A stretch of 64,000 nucleotides of DNA from assembly GCF_002234615.1 (NCBI RefSeq), contig NZ_NMQW01000025.1:168435-232434 (forward strand), written 5' to 3'. Source of the stretch: Paenibacillus rigui. Its GTDB lineage: Bacteria > Bacillota > Bacilli > Paenibacillales > NBRC-103111. The position numbers and the translations under genes were made by a program. Shown piece after piece: positions 17,563 through 25,821 of the stretch. How positions within the stretch are numbered: position 1 is the first letter of the stretch; each line of letters opens with the position of its first letter. The notes beneath the pieces were generated by a model, which saw nothing but the letters and a program-made list of their open reading frames with translations, was not told the DNA's origin and ran no database searches.

Positions 17563-17572
17563 TAGGAACAAG

Positions 17573-17610
17573 GAGGCGGCTTTTAGCAATGAAAGCCCCT
17601 CTTTTTCTTT
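17573..17610 (+). terminator. Intrinsic terminator between ctaF and ctaG
   Basis: GAGGCGGCTTT pairs with AAAGCCCCTC across an 8-nt loop and is followed by TTTTTCTTT. The hairpin contains a chance 15-codon ORF (ATG 17589) with a good ribosome site, best explained by the stem itself. Partial readthrough could supply ctaG. Confidence 0.7.
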
Positions 17611-17666
17611 ACCCTCAGATTCAGGTGGATGCATGAAAGGGCGCATCAAGAAAGGAGAGGTTATAC

Positions 17667-18557
17667 ATGAATTCAGAGCCAATGGGGCACATGGGCCATT
17701 CGGCAGCAACCGGAACGGCAGGCTTTGCAGAGCTATGGAGTCCTGCAACGCTGGTTGTGCTGATTATTATCGCGTGGTTGTATGGGATGGCTGTTCGTAA
17801 ATGGCGACATCGAATAGCCGATTCAGAACCGGTTAAGCTGAAGCATGAGTTGTATTTTTATACAGGACTGCTTTTATATTATATTGCAGAGGGGAGTCCG
17901 CTCAGTTATTACGGACACCACTTTAGTTTCAGCGCCCATATGCTGCAGCAGTCGATTTTATATCTGATTATGCCTTCGTTGATTCTGCTTGGAATACCAG
18001 GTTGGTTGCTCCGTCCCTTGTTCAGAAATAAAGCGATGCACAATCTAATGAAATTCGTAACTTCCCCGTTGGTTTCGCTGTTCACGTTTAACATGGTATT
18101 CTCCTTTTATCATATCCCGATTATTATGGATACCTTGATGGCGAACGAGCTGCTGCATCATGTGTATAATACCGTGTTTCTGCTGGCCGCGTTTCAAATG
18201 TGGTTTCCCGTGTTCACTCCGCTGCCGGAATACAACAAGATGTCCGAGCTGTGGAAAATGGCTTATATTTTTATTAATGGTGTTTTGCTTACGCCGGCCT
18301 GTGCGCTCATTATTTTCGCAGGTGAGCCGATGTACGCTTCTTACGAAAATGTGTCGGAGCAATTTTTGTTCATGTCCGTCTTGAATGACCAGCAGCTGGG
18401 CGGCGTCATCATGAAAATTGTACAAGAGATTGTGTATGGTATCGCATTGGCGTATACCTTCTTCCGCTGGTACCGCACAGAGCGTAAAAAGGATGAGGAA
18501 GAGGATTTGCTGATGGAGAGCTATTCCCGGTCTCAGGGGAATCCGAATCAGGCGTAA
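17667..18557 (+). CDS. ctaG: Cytochrome c oxidase assembly protein CtaG
   Basis: A 296-residue polytopic membrane protein of the caa3_CtaG family (unrelated to the Cox11-type CtaG of proteobacteria), needed for production of active caa3 oxidase in Bacillus. About seven helices are visible; histidines are concentrated in the first half (a His/Met-rich MGHMGHSAAT start, and YGHHFSFSAHMLQQS), consistent with a role around copper, which is an inference. AAAGGAGAGG precedes ATG 17667. It follows ctaF after a terminator and leads into a DUF420 gene. Confidence 0.92.
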   Translation: MNSEPMGHMGHSAATGTAGFAELWSPATLVVLIIIAWLYGMAVRKWRHRIADSEPVKLKHELYFYTGLLLYYIAEGSPLSYYGHHFSFSAHMLQQSILYLIMPSLILLGIPGWLLRPLFRNKAMHNLMKFVTSPLVSLFTFNMVFSFYHIPIIMDTLMANELLHHVYNTVFLLAAFQMWFPVFTPLPEYNKMSELWKMAYIFINGVLLTPACALIIFAGEPMYASYENVSEQFLFMSVLNDQQLGGVIMKIVQEIVYGIALAYTFFRWYRTERKKDEEEDLLMESYSRSQGNPNQA

Positions 18558-18584
18558 TCTATTATCGATGAGGTGGGGCGAAGA

Positions 18585-19040
18585 ATGCATATTTTACCTA
18601 CGATCAGCACGAGCTTCATAGTTATCAGTGCTATCTTTGTAGCCTTCGGCTGGTACTATATTGCGAAAGGAAACCGGGAAACGCATCAGAAGCTGATGCT
18701 GTGGGGCGCTGCGTTTGCTCTTGCTTTCTTCCTGATATACGCATCCCGGACCGTATTTGTAGGGAATACCAGCTTTGGCGGCCCGGAGCATTTAAAGCTG
18801 CCGTACCATTTGTTTTTGTTTTTCCATATTACATTGGCTACCATCGGCGGTGTATTCGGGATTGTTACACTCCTGCACGCATTCAATAAACGATTTGCCA
18901 AGCATAAGAAAATCGGCCGTTGGACGGCAGTCATTTGGCTGCTAACCGCTCCAACCGGTGTGGCTGTGTACATTTTGCTGTATGTGATGTACCCGGGCGG
19001 CGATACGAAGCCTATGATCGATGCCATATTAGGCTTATAG
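18585..19040 (+). CDS. DUF420 membrane protein
   Basis: A 151-residue integral membrane protein with four hydrophobic helices, matching the DUF420 family (YozB in Bacillus), often found beside cta genes. Conserved histidines occur at HQKLMLWG, HLKLPYHLFLFFHITLA and KRFAKHKKIGRW, which might bind heme or copper (inference). GAGGTGGGG lies upstream of ATG 18585; the GTG at 18573 is inside that ribosome site and is rejected. It lies 27 bp after ctaG, in the same transcript. Function is not established, though an oxidase assembly role fits the context. Confidence 0.82.
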   Translation: MHILPTISTSFIVISAIFVAFGWYYIAKGNRETHQKLMLWGAAFALAFFLIYASRTVFVGNTSFGGPEHLKLPYHLFLFFHITLATIGGVFGIVTLLHAFNKRFAKHKKIGRWTAVIWLLTAPTGVAVYILLYVMYPGGDTKPMIDAILGL

Positions 19041-19055
19041 ACTTTCAAACAATGA

Positions 19056-19086
19056 ACAGATCTCGCTGATGGCGGGATCTGTTTTT
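19056..19086 (+). terminator. Intrinsic terminator after the DUF420 gene
   Basis: ACAGATCTCGC and GCGGGATCTGT form the stem, followed by TTTTT. It closes the ctaG transcript. Confidence 0.8.
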
Positions 19087-19129
19087 AATAGCGGCATAGA
19101 TAAGCAGTTCTTACTTCAGGAGGGATAGA

Positions 19130-19351
19130 ATGGAGCATTATCAAACATTGATTGGTGTCGTTGTAGAGAAGCTGGACCAAACCTACAAAGATTTGAAGTT
19201 TAACTACCAGGGATTGAATGGTGTGCTCCAGCAGCATAGCGAAGAGGAGATCAAGCAGACGCCGGAGTTAACGACAATTCAAGATTTACGTGATGCGTAT
19301 GATGAAATGATCCGATGTGCAGAAAAGCTGTTTCCGGGTATAAAAGAATAG
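19130..19351 (+). CDS. Small conserved-looking protein of unknown function
   Basis: A 73-residue acidic, mostly helical soluble protein. I do not recognise a family. CAGGAGGG sits 7 nt before ATG 19130, an excellent ribosome site, and the gene follows a terminator, so it is probably a real independent gene. There is no signal peptide or membrane segment. The helices (VVEKLDQTYKDLKFNYQGL, and a C-terminal AYDEMIRCAEKLF) suggest a small helical hairpin. Confidence 0.62.
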   Translation: MEHYQTLIGVVVEKLDQTYKDLKFNYQGLNGVLQQHSEEEIKQTPELTTIQDLRDAYDEMIRCAEKLFPGIKE

Positions 19352-19426
19352 ATTGAGCAGAAAACTTACGATAGGACTTGCCGAATATCCATTCGCTCAT
19401 CGTTCAAATATCAAGGAGGAGCAGCC

Positions 19427-19834
19427 ATGAAACTGACACCCTATCTCATGTTTCAAGGAAACGCCGAGGAGGCGATGCATTATTATGCGCATGCGCTTGG
19501 CGGAGAAATTGAAATGATTCAGAGATATATCGATGGCAAAGGGATGACAATCCCGGAGCATTACGCGAATAAAGTGCTTCACGGCCGTTTAAAGGCGGGA
19601 ACGTTGGCTTTTTATTTCTCCGATACGTTCCCGGGACAACAGGTCACCCGAGGCGACCAAGTCAGTCTGACGATTGAATTCGACTCTGAGGAACGAACGG
19701 ATCAAGTGTACGAAATCCTCAAGGTCGGAGCCGAGGTGAGAATGCCTCTACAGCAAACTTTCTGGGGGGCCAAATACGCGAAGCTGATCGATCGTTATGG
19801 GATACAGTGGGATTTGAACTATCATTATAGTTAA
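19427..19834 (+). CDS. VOC-superfamily protein, PhnB-like
   Basis: A 135-residue cytoplasmic protein of the glyoxalase/vicinal-oxygen-chelate superfamily, PhnB-type. MKLTPYLMFQGNAEEAMHYY at the start, a central LKAGTLAFYFSDTFPG and a final DRYGIQWDLNY match that group. Many members act as dimers; some bind a metal and others do not, and the substrate is unknown here. AAGGAGGAGC precedes ATG 19427. The gene stands alone, followed by a strong terminator. Confidence 0.82.
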   Translation: MKLTPYLMFQGNAEEAMHYYAHALGGEIEMIQRYIDGKGMTIPEHYANKVLHGRLKAGTLAFYFSDTFPGQQVTRGDQVSLTIEFDSEERTDQVYEILKVGAEVRMPLQQTFWGAKYAKLIDRYGIQWDLNYHYS

Positions 19835-19840
19835 TAAAGG

Positions 19841-19877
19841 GACCTTAGGCCTTGTGAATGGCGCTAAGGTCTTTTTC
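19841..19877 (+). terminator. Intrinsic terminator after the VOC gene
   Basis: GACCTTAG and CTAAGGTC arms with extra GCC/GGC pairing, then TTTTTCC. Confidence 0.85.
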
Positions 19878-19980
19878 CATTCTCCCAATGGTAAACTTAC
19901 CCATCAGTTCATATTGCGTTCATTTTTGCAGGGTATACTAGGGGAAATAAACCGTAGAGTAGCAAGGAGTGCGCCTGGGG

Positions 19981-20652
19981 ATGCCAAATATATTGGTTGT
20001 CGATGATGATCGGCATATTGTGGAACTGATCACATTGTTTTTGAAAAGGGAAGGATTCGACACGATCGAAGCTGCGAATGGGAAGGAAGCTTTGGTAAGG
20101 TTGGAATCCCATAAAATAGATTTGGTCATATTAGATATTATGATGCCTGAGATGGATGGCTGGGATTTGTGTCATGAGGTGAAAAGCCAGTATGACATCC
20201 CTGTGCTGATGGTGACGGCCAAAGGGGAGACGGGCCAGAAGGTGAAAGGATTTCAGCTGGGAACAGATGATTATTTGGTCAAGCCCTTTGATCCGATCGA
20301 ATTGGTTGTCCGGGTTCGGGCGCTGCTGAAGCGTTATAAAATTTCGTCCTCCCATATTGTACAAATCGGAACGGTCCTGATGGATCAATCGTCACATGAG
20401 ACGAGAATGGGTGAGGAGACCATCAATTTACCGCTAAAAGAGTTCGAGCTGCTGTTTAAGCTTGCTAATTATCCGGGACAAATATTTACAAGGGAGCAGC
20501 TGATCGATCAAATATGGGGGATCGGCTATGAAGGAGACGAACGGACGGTAGACGTACATATTAAAAGGCTAAGAGAAAGGTTTCAGGAAGACCGGGCCGG
20601 CTTTAAAATTAGCACGATCCGCGGCTTAGGCTATCGTATAGAGGTGACTTGA
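19981..20652 (+). CDS. OmpR-family response regulator (HssR-like)
   Basis: DNA-binding response regulator, 223 residues. The receiver domain shows the acidic pocket DDD, the phosphoacceptor region LVILDIMMPEMDGW, the Thr in MVTAKGE and the Lys in DDYLVKPFDP. A winged-helix OmpR domain follows, ending RTVDVHIKRLRERF...TIRGLGYRIE. The start is ATG 19981, 11 nt after AGGAG; the GTG at 19969 overlaps that site. It is coupled to its kinase by a TGATG overlap. The pair resembles HssR/HssS heme sensors in length and layout, but no hrtAB exporter is adjacent, so the signal is open. Confidence 0.88.
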   Translation: MPNILVVDDDRHIVELITLFLKREGFDTIEAANGKEALVRLESHKIDLVILDIMMPEMDGWDLCHEVKSQYDIPVLMVTAKGETGQKVKGFQLGTDDYLVKPFDPIELVVRVRALLKRYKISSSHIVQIGTVLMDQSSHETRMGEETINLPLKEFELLFKLANYPGQIFTREQLIDQIWGIGYEGDERTVDVHIKRLRERFQEDRAGFKISTIRGLGYRIEVT

Positions 20653-21998
20653 TGTTCAAATCGCTGTACACTCGAGTGGTGATGGCATTTATCGCGGCAG
20701 TGGCTATTGGACTGATAGCGGCATTCATCCTGACGAGCCGCTTTTTTGAGCAGCAGTTTCAACAATGGATGGAGCAGGATACCATCAGCACTGCAGGTGA
20801 TATTGCAGCCTTATTAGAGCAGACGGCGCCGGATCGTTGGAAGGAGACTGTAGAGCTGATGGAGCATATGAAATCGTATTCCATCAGTGTATATGACAGT
20901 CCAATCCATCTCGCCGCGGGCAGGGATGTCTCTGACCGATTGACAGCAGAAGAGGTACAAAGAGTGATGCTGGGAAATACAATGGCGATTGGGCCGAGAA
21001 CGCCGGCCTCCTGGATCTATGGCCTGCCAATTGAGCAGCGAAATCAGACCTTTGCCGTATTTATTCGACCGACGTATCCGCTAAAGGCAGTCGATTTCCG
21101 AAAGGCACTTAATCTTCATGTGCTCACTGTGCTGGTAGTGGGAGGCTTGTTTATGCTGCTGGTTGCCAGCTATTTGGTGAAGCCGCTGAATAGGCTGACT
21201 TTAGCCACTCGGAGGCTGGCCAAAGGGGATTTTGACGTAGAGATGAAGCTGAATCGGACGGATGAAATTGGTGTGCTGTCGAAGAGCTTCGATGAGATGA
21301 CCTACGAGCTCCGCCGTCTGGAGCAGATGCGGCAGGACTTTGTTTCGAATGTTTCCCATGAAATCCAGACCCCGTTGACTTCGATTATCGGGTTCACCAA
21401 AGCGCTGCGTACGGACGAGATGACGGAGAGCGACCGCTTATACTATTTGGACATCATTCAATCGGAGAGTGAGCGGATTTCGAGGCTAAGCGATAATCTG
21501 CTTCGGCTGGCATCGTTGGAATCCGAGCATCACCCGTTTCATAAAACAGCGTACAGGCTGGACGAGCAAATAAGGCGGATTATCGTGGTATGCGAGCCGG
21601 TGTGGAGCTTAAAGCAGCTGCAAATTGATCTGGACCTCCCCAAAACGACGATCTCGGCTGACCGCGATTTGTTGAGTCAAGTGTGGATGAACCTGCTGGG
21701 CAACAGTATTAAATTTACACCGGACGGAGGCAGAATACAGATCCGGATCGAGGCTGAGCTGAGCCGGGTCAAAGTGGTCATTACCGACACCGGTATCGGT
21801 ATTCCTGACCGGGAGCAGTCTATGGTCTTTCATCAATTTTATAAAGGGGATCCCTCCCGGTCCGACAGTAATGGAGGAAGCGGTTTGGGTCTGGCCATCG
21901 TGAAAAAAATCGTTTCCCTTCACCAAGGGATGGTTGAAGTGGATAGCAAGGTCGGAGAAGGGACGAGCATGACCGTCATGTTACCGAGCCTGCCCTGA
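20652..21998 (+). CDS. Sensor histidine kinase (HssS-like)
   Basis: Membrane kinase of 448 residues paired with the preceding regulator. A first helix (about 8-29) and a second (about 158-178) bracket an extracytoplasmic sensor of about 125 residues. HAMP follows, then the H-box FVSNVSHEIQTPLTSIIGF with the phospho-accepting His, the N-box LLGNSIKFTPDGG, DTGIGIP and GSGLGLAIVKK. The N-terminal MFKSLYTR and the overall plan resemble HssS. The start ATG overlaps the regulator stop by one base. It ends at a terminator shared with the convergent NlpC/P60 gene. Confidence 0.88.
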   Translation: MFKSLYTRVVMAFIAAVAIGLIAAFILTSRFFEQQFQQWMEQDTISTAGDIAALLEQTAPDRWKETVELMEHMKSYSISVYDSPIHLAAGRDVSDRLTAEEVQRVMLGNTMAIGPRTPASWIYGLPIEQRNQTFAVFIRPTYPLKAVDFRKALNLHVLTVLVVGGLFMLLVASYLVKPLNRLTLATRRLAKGDFDVEMKLNRTDEIGVLSKSFDEMTYELRRLEQMRQDFVSNVSHEIQTPLTSIIGFTKALRTDEMTESDRLYYLDIIQSESERISRLSDNLLRLASLESEHHPFHKTAYRLDEQIRRIIVVCEPVWSLKQLQIDLDLPKTTISADRDLLSQVWMNLLGNSIKFTPDGGRIQIRIEAELSRVKVVITDTGIGIPDREQSMVFHQFYKGDPSRSDSNGGSGLGLAIVKKIVSLHQGMVEVDSKVGEGTSMTVMLPSLP

Positions 21999-22006
21999 AA
22001 AAATAA

Positions 22007-22040
22007 AAGCCCAAGACCGTCATATACGGTGCTTGGGCTT
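22007..22040. terminator. Bidirectional terminator
   Basis: AAGCCCAAG and CTTGGGCTT arms with inner CGT/ACG pairing, between the convergent kinase and NlpC/P60 genes. A-rich and T-containing flanks allow use from both sides. Confidence 0.75.
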
Positions 22041-22047
22041 GCTGCGA

Positions 22048-22827
22048 TTATTTTAGTGCGCTGCCGCCAAAAATAAACCGGTATTCCCAGTGTCTACCCT
22101 CAATACTATCGATACGTACGCCACCGGATTCCTTGGAGTACGTGCCGAGAATTTTGCCGTCTCCTAAATAAATGGCGACATGGGTAATACGCTGCCCGGA
22201 CGTATCCTTCGGATAGGCCGATTTGCTGGTACCTTTATAATCCATAAAGAACATCAGATCGCCCGGCTTCAATTTATGCCAATCCGTTGTGGTATTGCCG
22301 AACTTTTTCACATAATCGCCCTGCCCGCGGGAATCGCTGGGAAGAGTGATGCCTGCACCATCCTTAAATGCTTGGCGTACGAAGTCGGAGCAGTCGAATG
22401 TTTTCGTATTGGAACGGTCAGAGCCGTATTCGTACGGGGTACCGAGATATTTTTTACCTGCATTAATAATTTTGTTGCGAAGAGCGGTGCTGTCCGATAC
22501 GCTGCCCGAGCCTCCGCTGCTTCCACCCGTACTACCGCTGCCTGACGAGTCGACCTTGATATATTTAGCGCTTGAGGATACATAGCCTGTCTGGCCCTTG
22601 GCATCGCGAACCTTGTACCAATAAGCATTAACCTTGGAAATCAAATCAACACTTTCACCCTTCTTCAAATAACGGATGACATTCGAAGAGGTGGAAGCCT
22701 TCTCCCTGAAGCTGACCGTGCTGACAATTTCGGCTTCAGAGGCAGCCTGAGCTGAGGTTGGAACCGAGTAGCCGATTCCGGCCGTAAGTGTTGTGGCAAG
22801 TAGTAGTGCGGCAAGTTGTTTCTTCAT
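22048..22827 (-). CDS. Secreted SH3-NlpC/P60 cell-wall hydrolase
   Basis: Exported peptidoglycan endopeptidase, 259 residues. The signal peptide (about 1-29) ends ...SAQA-A. A bacterial SH3 domain (about 30-93, FREKASTSSNVIRYLKKG and YWYKVRD) would bind the wall, and a Gly/Ser linker (about 95-110) joins it to an NlpC/P60 domain with the catalytic Cys146 in FDCSDFVRQAF and His in THVAIYLGDG. Family enzymes cut D-Glu-to-diamino-acid bonds in stem peptides. GGAGGT precedes ATG 22827. It is monocistronic. Confidence 0.9.
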   Translation of the reverse strand: MKKQLAALLLATTLTAGIGYSVPTSAQAASEAEIVSTVSFREKASTSSNVIRYLKKGESVDLISKVNAYWYKVRDAKGQTGYVSSSAKYIKVDSSGSGSTGGSSGGSGSVSDSTALRNKIINAGKKYLGTPYEYGSDRSNTKTFDCSDFVRQAFKDGAGITLPSDSRGQGDYVKKFGNTTTDWHKLKPGDLMFFMDYKGTSKSAYPKDTSGQRITHVAIYLGDGKILGTYSKESGGVRIDSIEGRHWEYRFIFGGSALK

Positions 22828-22976
22828 CGTCGTTGATTACCTCCAGTTGTTCTATGATGTAGTGTTCAAACCTTATATGTAAACGCTTCGCTGTCAAAGA
22901 ACAGCTTGGCCAAGGCTTGCCTGAACGGCATGATGAGTTGGAGAGAAATTCACAATGTCTGGGGAAGCTTAACAAG

Positions 22977-23005
22977 TTGACATGATCCCGTCCTCCGGCC
23001 ACAAT
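22977..23005 (+). promoter_or_regulatory. Promoter for the ResA/TlpA-like gene
   Basis: TTGACA at 22977-22982, a 17-nt spacer and CACAAT at 23000-23005, 34 nt before the GTG start. The -35 is perfect and the -10 is four of six. Confidence 0.5.
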
Positions 23006-23038
23006 GAGAATAGTGAATTGCGTAAGGAGGCACGGAAA

Positions 23039-24082
23039 GTGGATGTATGGACAATAGGCCCGCTAGTGTTGCAAAAACAGATGTTGATGATAGCGGCAGC
23101 TGTGGCCGTTGGTTATGTGGCAATGAGATGGCGGTTACGCTCAACGAATGCCGAAGAGAAGCCGGCGGATCGTTTTTTTGAAGTGCTGCTTCTTTGGTTA
23201 GCCGTATGGAAGCTGAGCGTATGGGTATTTCATCCCCAGACCGGTTTGGATAGCCCTTGGTCTCTGCTGTATTTCAGCGGTGGAACCGAAGGTGCATGGT
23301 TAGCTTCATTTGCCGCTGCTGCTTATGTATGGTTAAGGGACCAAAAATCGCCAAGCTTCCCTATAAATATAGATTCGTGGCTTGTCTCGATTTTGGTGGG
23401 GTACACCAGTTATCGGATTTTTGAGCTCTTTTTTTCAGAGGTAAATACTGCCACGACAGGGCTGATAGCGGCTGCTGGAGCAGCTGCGGCAGGGATTCTT
23501 CTGAGGAAGCGTCCGCCACTGGAGCTGAGGAGAATGCCGACCTTTGTTCTGGCCTTCGTTGTCGTGCACGTGCTAATCAGCACCGTTGCGGTCAACACGT
23601 GGGAGAAAGCCGGATGGGGCGGTGGTCAAGCAATGGACCAAGCCGGACAGCAGACGGGAATCGGGCTCGGGCAGGTGGCCCCGGATTTTGAACTGTTAAC
23701 TTTGCAGGGGCAGCCCGTTAAGCTGTCGGATTTTCGCGGGAAAAAGGTTGTGCTGAATTTTTGGGCGACCTGGTGCCCTCCTTGCCGGGTTGAGATGCCG
23801 CATATGCAGCGGTTTTACAGTGAGTATAAGGATAACAATGTCGTGATCTTGTCGGTGGACGCGACGCATACGGAGGCAAGTAAAATTCCGGTACAAGCCT
23901 TCGTTGATTACTGGGGCTTAACGTTCCCGGTTGTTCTGGATACGACGGGAGATATCGGCAAAACGTATCAGGTTACGGCTTATCCCGCCACTTACGTCAT
24001 AGATGAGCAGGGTAAGATTCGTAAAAAGCATCCTGGCGCCATGGACCAGGCGATGCTGGAAAAGGCCGTAAAATCATTCTAG
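23039..24082 (+). CDS. Membrane-anchored ResA/TlpA-like thioredoxin with polytopic N-terminal domain
   Basis: A 347-residue predicted thiol-disulfide oxidoreductase. Residues 1-200 contain about five hydrophobic helices that I cannot assign to a family. The C-terminal 145 residues are a TlpA/ResA thioredoxin domain with active site WCPPC in NFWATWCPPCRVEMP and the cis-Pro loop AYPATYV, placed outside the membrane. ResA-type enzymes reduce apocytochrome c cysteines before heme ligation, which would suit CtaC and the c-551 protein in this window. The GTG at 23039 follows AAGGAGG by 8 nt; the ORF extends upstream to an ATG at 22982 that overlaps the -35 and is rejected. Confidence 0.8.
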   Translation: MDVWTIGPLVLQKQMLMIAAAVAVGYVAMRWRLRSTNAEEKPADRFFEVLLLWLAVWKLSVWVFHPQTGLDSPWSLLYFSGGTEGAWLASFAAAAYVWLRDQKSPSFPINIDSWLVSILVGYTSYRIFELFFSEVNTATTGLIAAAGAAAAGILLRKRPPLELRRMPTFVLAFVVVHVLISTVAVNTWEKAGWGGGQAMDQAGQQTGIGLGQVAPDFELLTLQGQPVKLSDFRGKKVVLNFWATWCPPCRVEMPHMQRFYSEYKDNNVVILSVDATHTEASKIPVQAFVDYWGLTFPVVLDTTGDIGKTYQVTAYPATYVIDEQGKIRKKHPGAMDQAMLEKAVKSF

Positions 24083-24239
24083 CTCCTGCAGCCCATCCCT
24101 CCTGTGGACATTCTACGTCCCATTAAAGCGGCGCATCATCGCATTGCTCGAAGCAAATCAAGCGTGATATGATAGCTCCGATACATAATGATGCATTTTT
24201 ATACATGAATTTGTATATTTTGCGGTGGAGGGGATCGTT

Positions 24240-25643
24240 TTGGCCAATACGAGTATCATTCTAAGGGTAGAGCTGGCTCATGATCAGGTGACATTTGGAG
24301 ATGTAGCCTCGGTGATCAGCCAAGCTGGAGGTGACGTCACTTCCATTGACGTCATCCGGGTAGGTAAGGAATCATCGGTACGGGACATCACGGTGGATGT
24401 CCAGGATTCGGTAGAAGCCCAGGTCGTGGATGCGATAAAAGCGCTGAAGGGGATTACGCTAATTAACGTGTCCGATCGAACCTTTCTGGCCCACTTGGGG
24501 GGCAAAATATCCGTGCAGCCGAGCATGCCGATCAAAAATCGAGACGATTTATCCCGGGTGTACACACCGGGCGTTGCACGGGTTTGTACTGCCATTCATG
24601 AGAACCCGAAGAAAGCGTATTCGCTGACGATCAAACGAAATACGGTCGCTGTCGTAACGGATGGTACAGCGGTATTGGGTCTAGGGGATATCGGTCCACA
24701 GGCTGCGGCGCCGGTCATGGAAGGGAAAGCGATGCTGTTTAAGCAGCTTGCCGATGTGGACGCCTTTCCGATCTGCCTGGATACGACGGATACGGAAGAA
24801 ATCATCCGTACAGTCAAGGCGATCAGCCCGGTATTCGGCGGCATTAATCTGGAGGACATCAGCTCTCCGCGCTGCTTTGAGATCGAAGCGAGGCTGGAGG
24901 AGGAGCTGGACATCCCTGTGTTCCACGACGATCAGCACGGCACGGCCGTGGTCATGATGGCAGGGATTCTGAATGCCTTGAAGGTAGTAGACAAGCCGAT
25001 CGATTCGATTCGTGTTGTTGTCAACGGCATTGGCGCAGCGGGGGTATCCGTATGTAAAATGCTGCTGGCGGCCGGCGTGCAGCGGTTGGTGCCGGTGGAC
25101 AGGGATGGTGCCATTGTACGGGGGGGTTCCTATGATCAGCCGATGTGGCAGTGGCTTGCGGAGCAGCCGCAGGTTGAGGCGGTACCGGGAGGCTTGGATC
25201 AGCTGATCGCGGGAGCCGATGTGTTTATCGGTGTATCGCGTGCAGGGCTGTTGAAGGTAGAGCATGTGAAGGCGATGGCCAAAGATCCGATTGTTTTCGC
25301 GCTGGCGAACCCGCAGCCGGAGATTGATCCGGAGCTGGCAGCTCCTTATGTTCGAGTCATGGCAACAGGGCGGAGTGACTACCCGAACCAGATTAACAAC
25401 GTGCTGTGCTTCCCCGGCATTTTCCGCGGGGCACTTGATTGCAGAGCGCACCGGATCAACGAGGCGATGAAGCTTGCGGCAGCCCGGGCCATCGCATCTG
25501 TCGTGTCGGAAGAGGAGCTGAACGAGCTCTATATCATACCGAGTATTTTCAATGATCATGTGGTGCAAAATGTGCGTCATGCCGTTATTGAAGCGGCCAT
25601 CAAGACGGGTGTCGCAAACCGGATTCCGCCTGATTTCAGATAA
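24240..25643 (+). CDS. NAD(P)-dependent malic enzyme with N-terminal ACT domain
   Basis: Oxidative decarboxylation of malate to pyruvate, cytoplasmic, 467 residues. An ACT-like domain occupies about residues 1-75 (SIILRVELAHDQVTFGDVASVI), followed by the malic N-domain with VYTPGVARVC and IKRNTVAVVTDGTAVLGLGD, the metal-site region NLEDISSPRCFEIE and VFHDDQHGTA, and a Rossmann NAD-binding domain (VVNGIGAAGVSVCKML). It most resembles the YtsJ-type enzymes. The chosen start is TTG 24240, 6 nt after GGAGGGG; GTG 24225 precedes that site. A very strong terminator follows. Confidence 0.9.
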   Translation: MANTSIILRVELAHDQVTFGDVASVISQAGGDVTSIDVIRVGKESSVRDITVDVQDSVEAQVVDAIKALKGITLINVSDRTFLAHLGGKISVQPSMPIKNRDDLSRVYTPGVARVCTAIHENPKKAYSLTIKRNTVAVVTDGTAVLGLGDIGPQAAAPVMEGKAMLFKQLADVDAFPICLDTTDTEEIIRTVKAISPVFGGINLEDISSPRCFEIEARLEEELDIPVFHDDQHGTAVVMMAGILNALKVVDKPIDSIRVVVNGIGAAGVSVCKMLLAAGVQRLVPVDRDGAIVRGGSYDQPMWQWLAEQPQVEAVPGGLDQLIAGADVFIGVSRAGLLKVEHVKAMAKDPIVFALANPQPEIDPELAAPYVRVMATGRSDYPNQINNVLCFPGIFRGALDCRAHRINEAMKLAAARAIASVVSEEELNELYIIPSIFNDHVVQNVRHAVIEAAIKTGVANRIPPDFR

Positions 25644-25653
25644 ATAATAAGCG

Positions 25654-25687
25654 AAAGAGGTCATCCTTCGAAGGATGACCTCTTTTT
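25654..25687 (+). terminator. Intrinsic terminator after malic enzyme
   Basis: AAAGAGGTCATCC and GGATGACCTCTTT arms around TTCGAA, followed by a T run. Confidence 0.92.
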
Positions 25688-25821
25688 AGTATATAAATTA
25701 TTAGGACGCTTAAGCTTTTGCTATGCCACATCCAAGGCTTGGTTCCAGTCCACGATGGCCCGTTAAGGCAAGCCAAAGCGGGGGCTTCGGCCCATGAAAC
25801 CGCGTATGCCAAAGTGATCGC

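Noticed and set aside
17589..17636. A 15-codon ORF with AAGGAGG between ctaF and ctaG, possibly a leader peptide
   Set aside because: The ribosome-like site and the start codon are both inside a GC-rich hairpin followed by TTTTTCTTT, so a terminator explains the sequence better.
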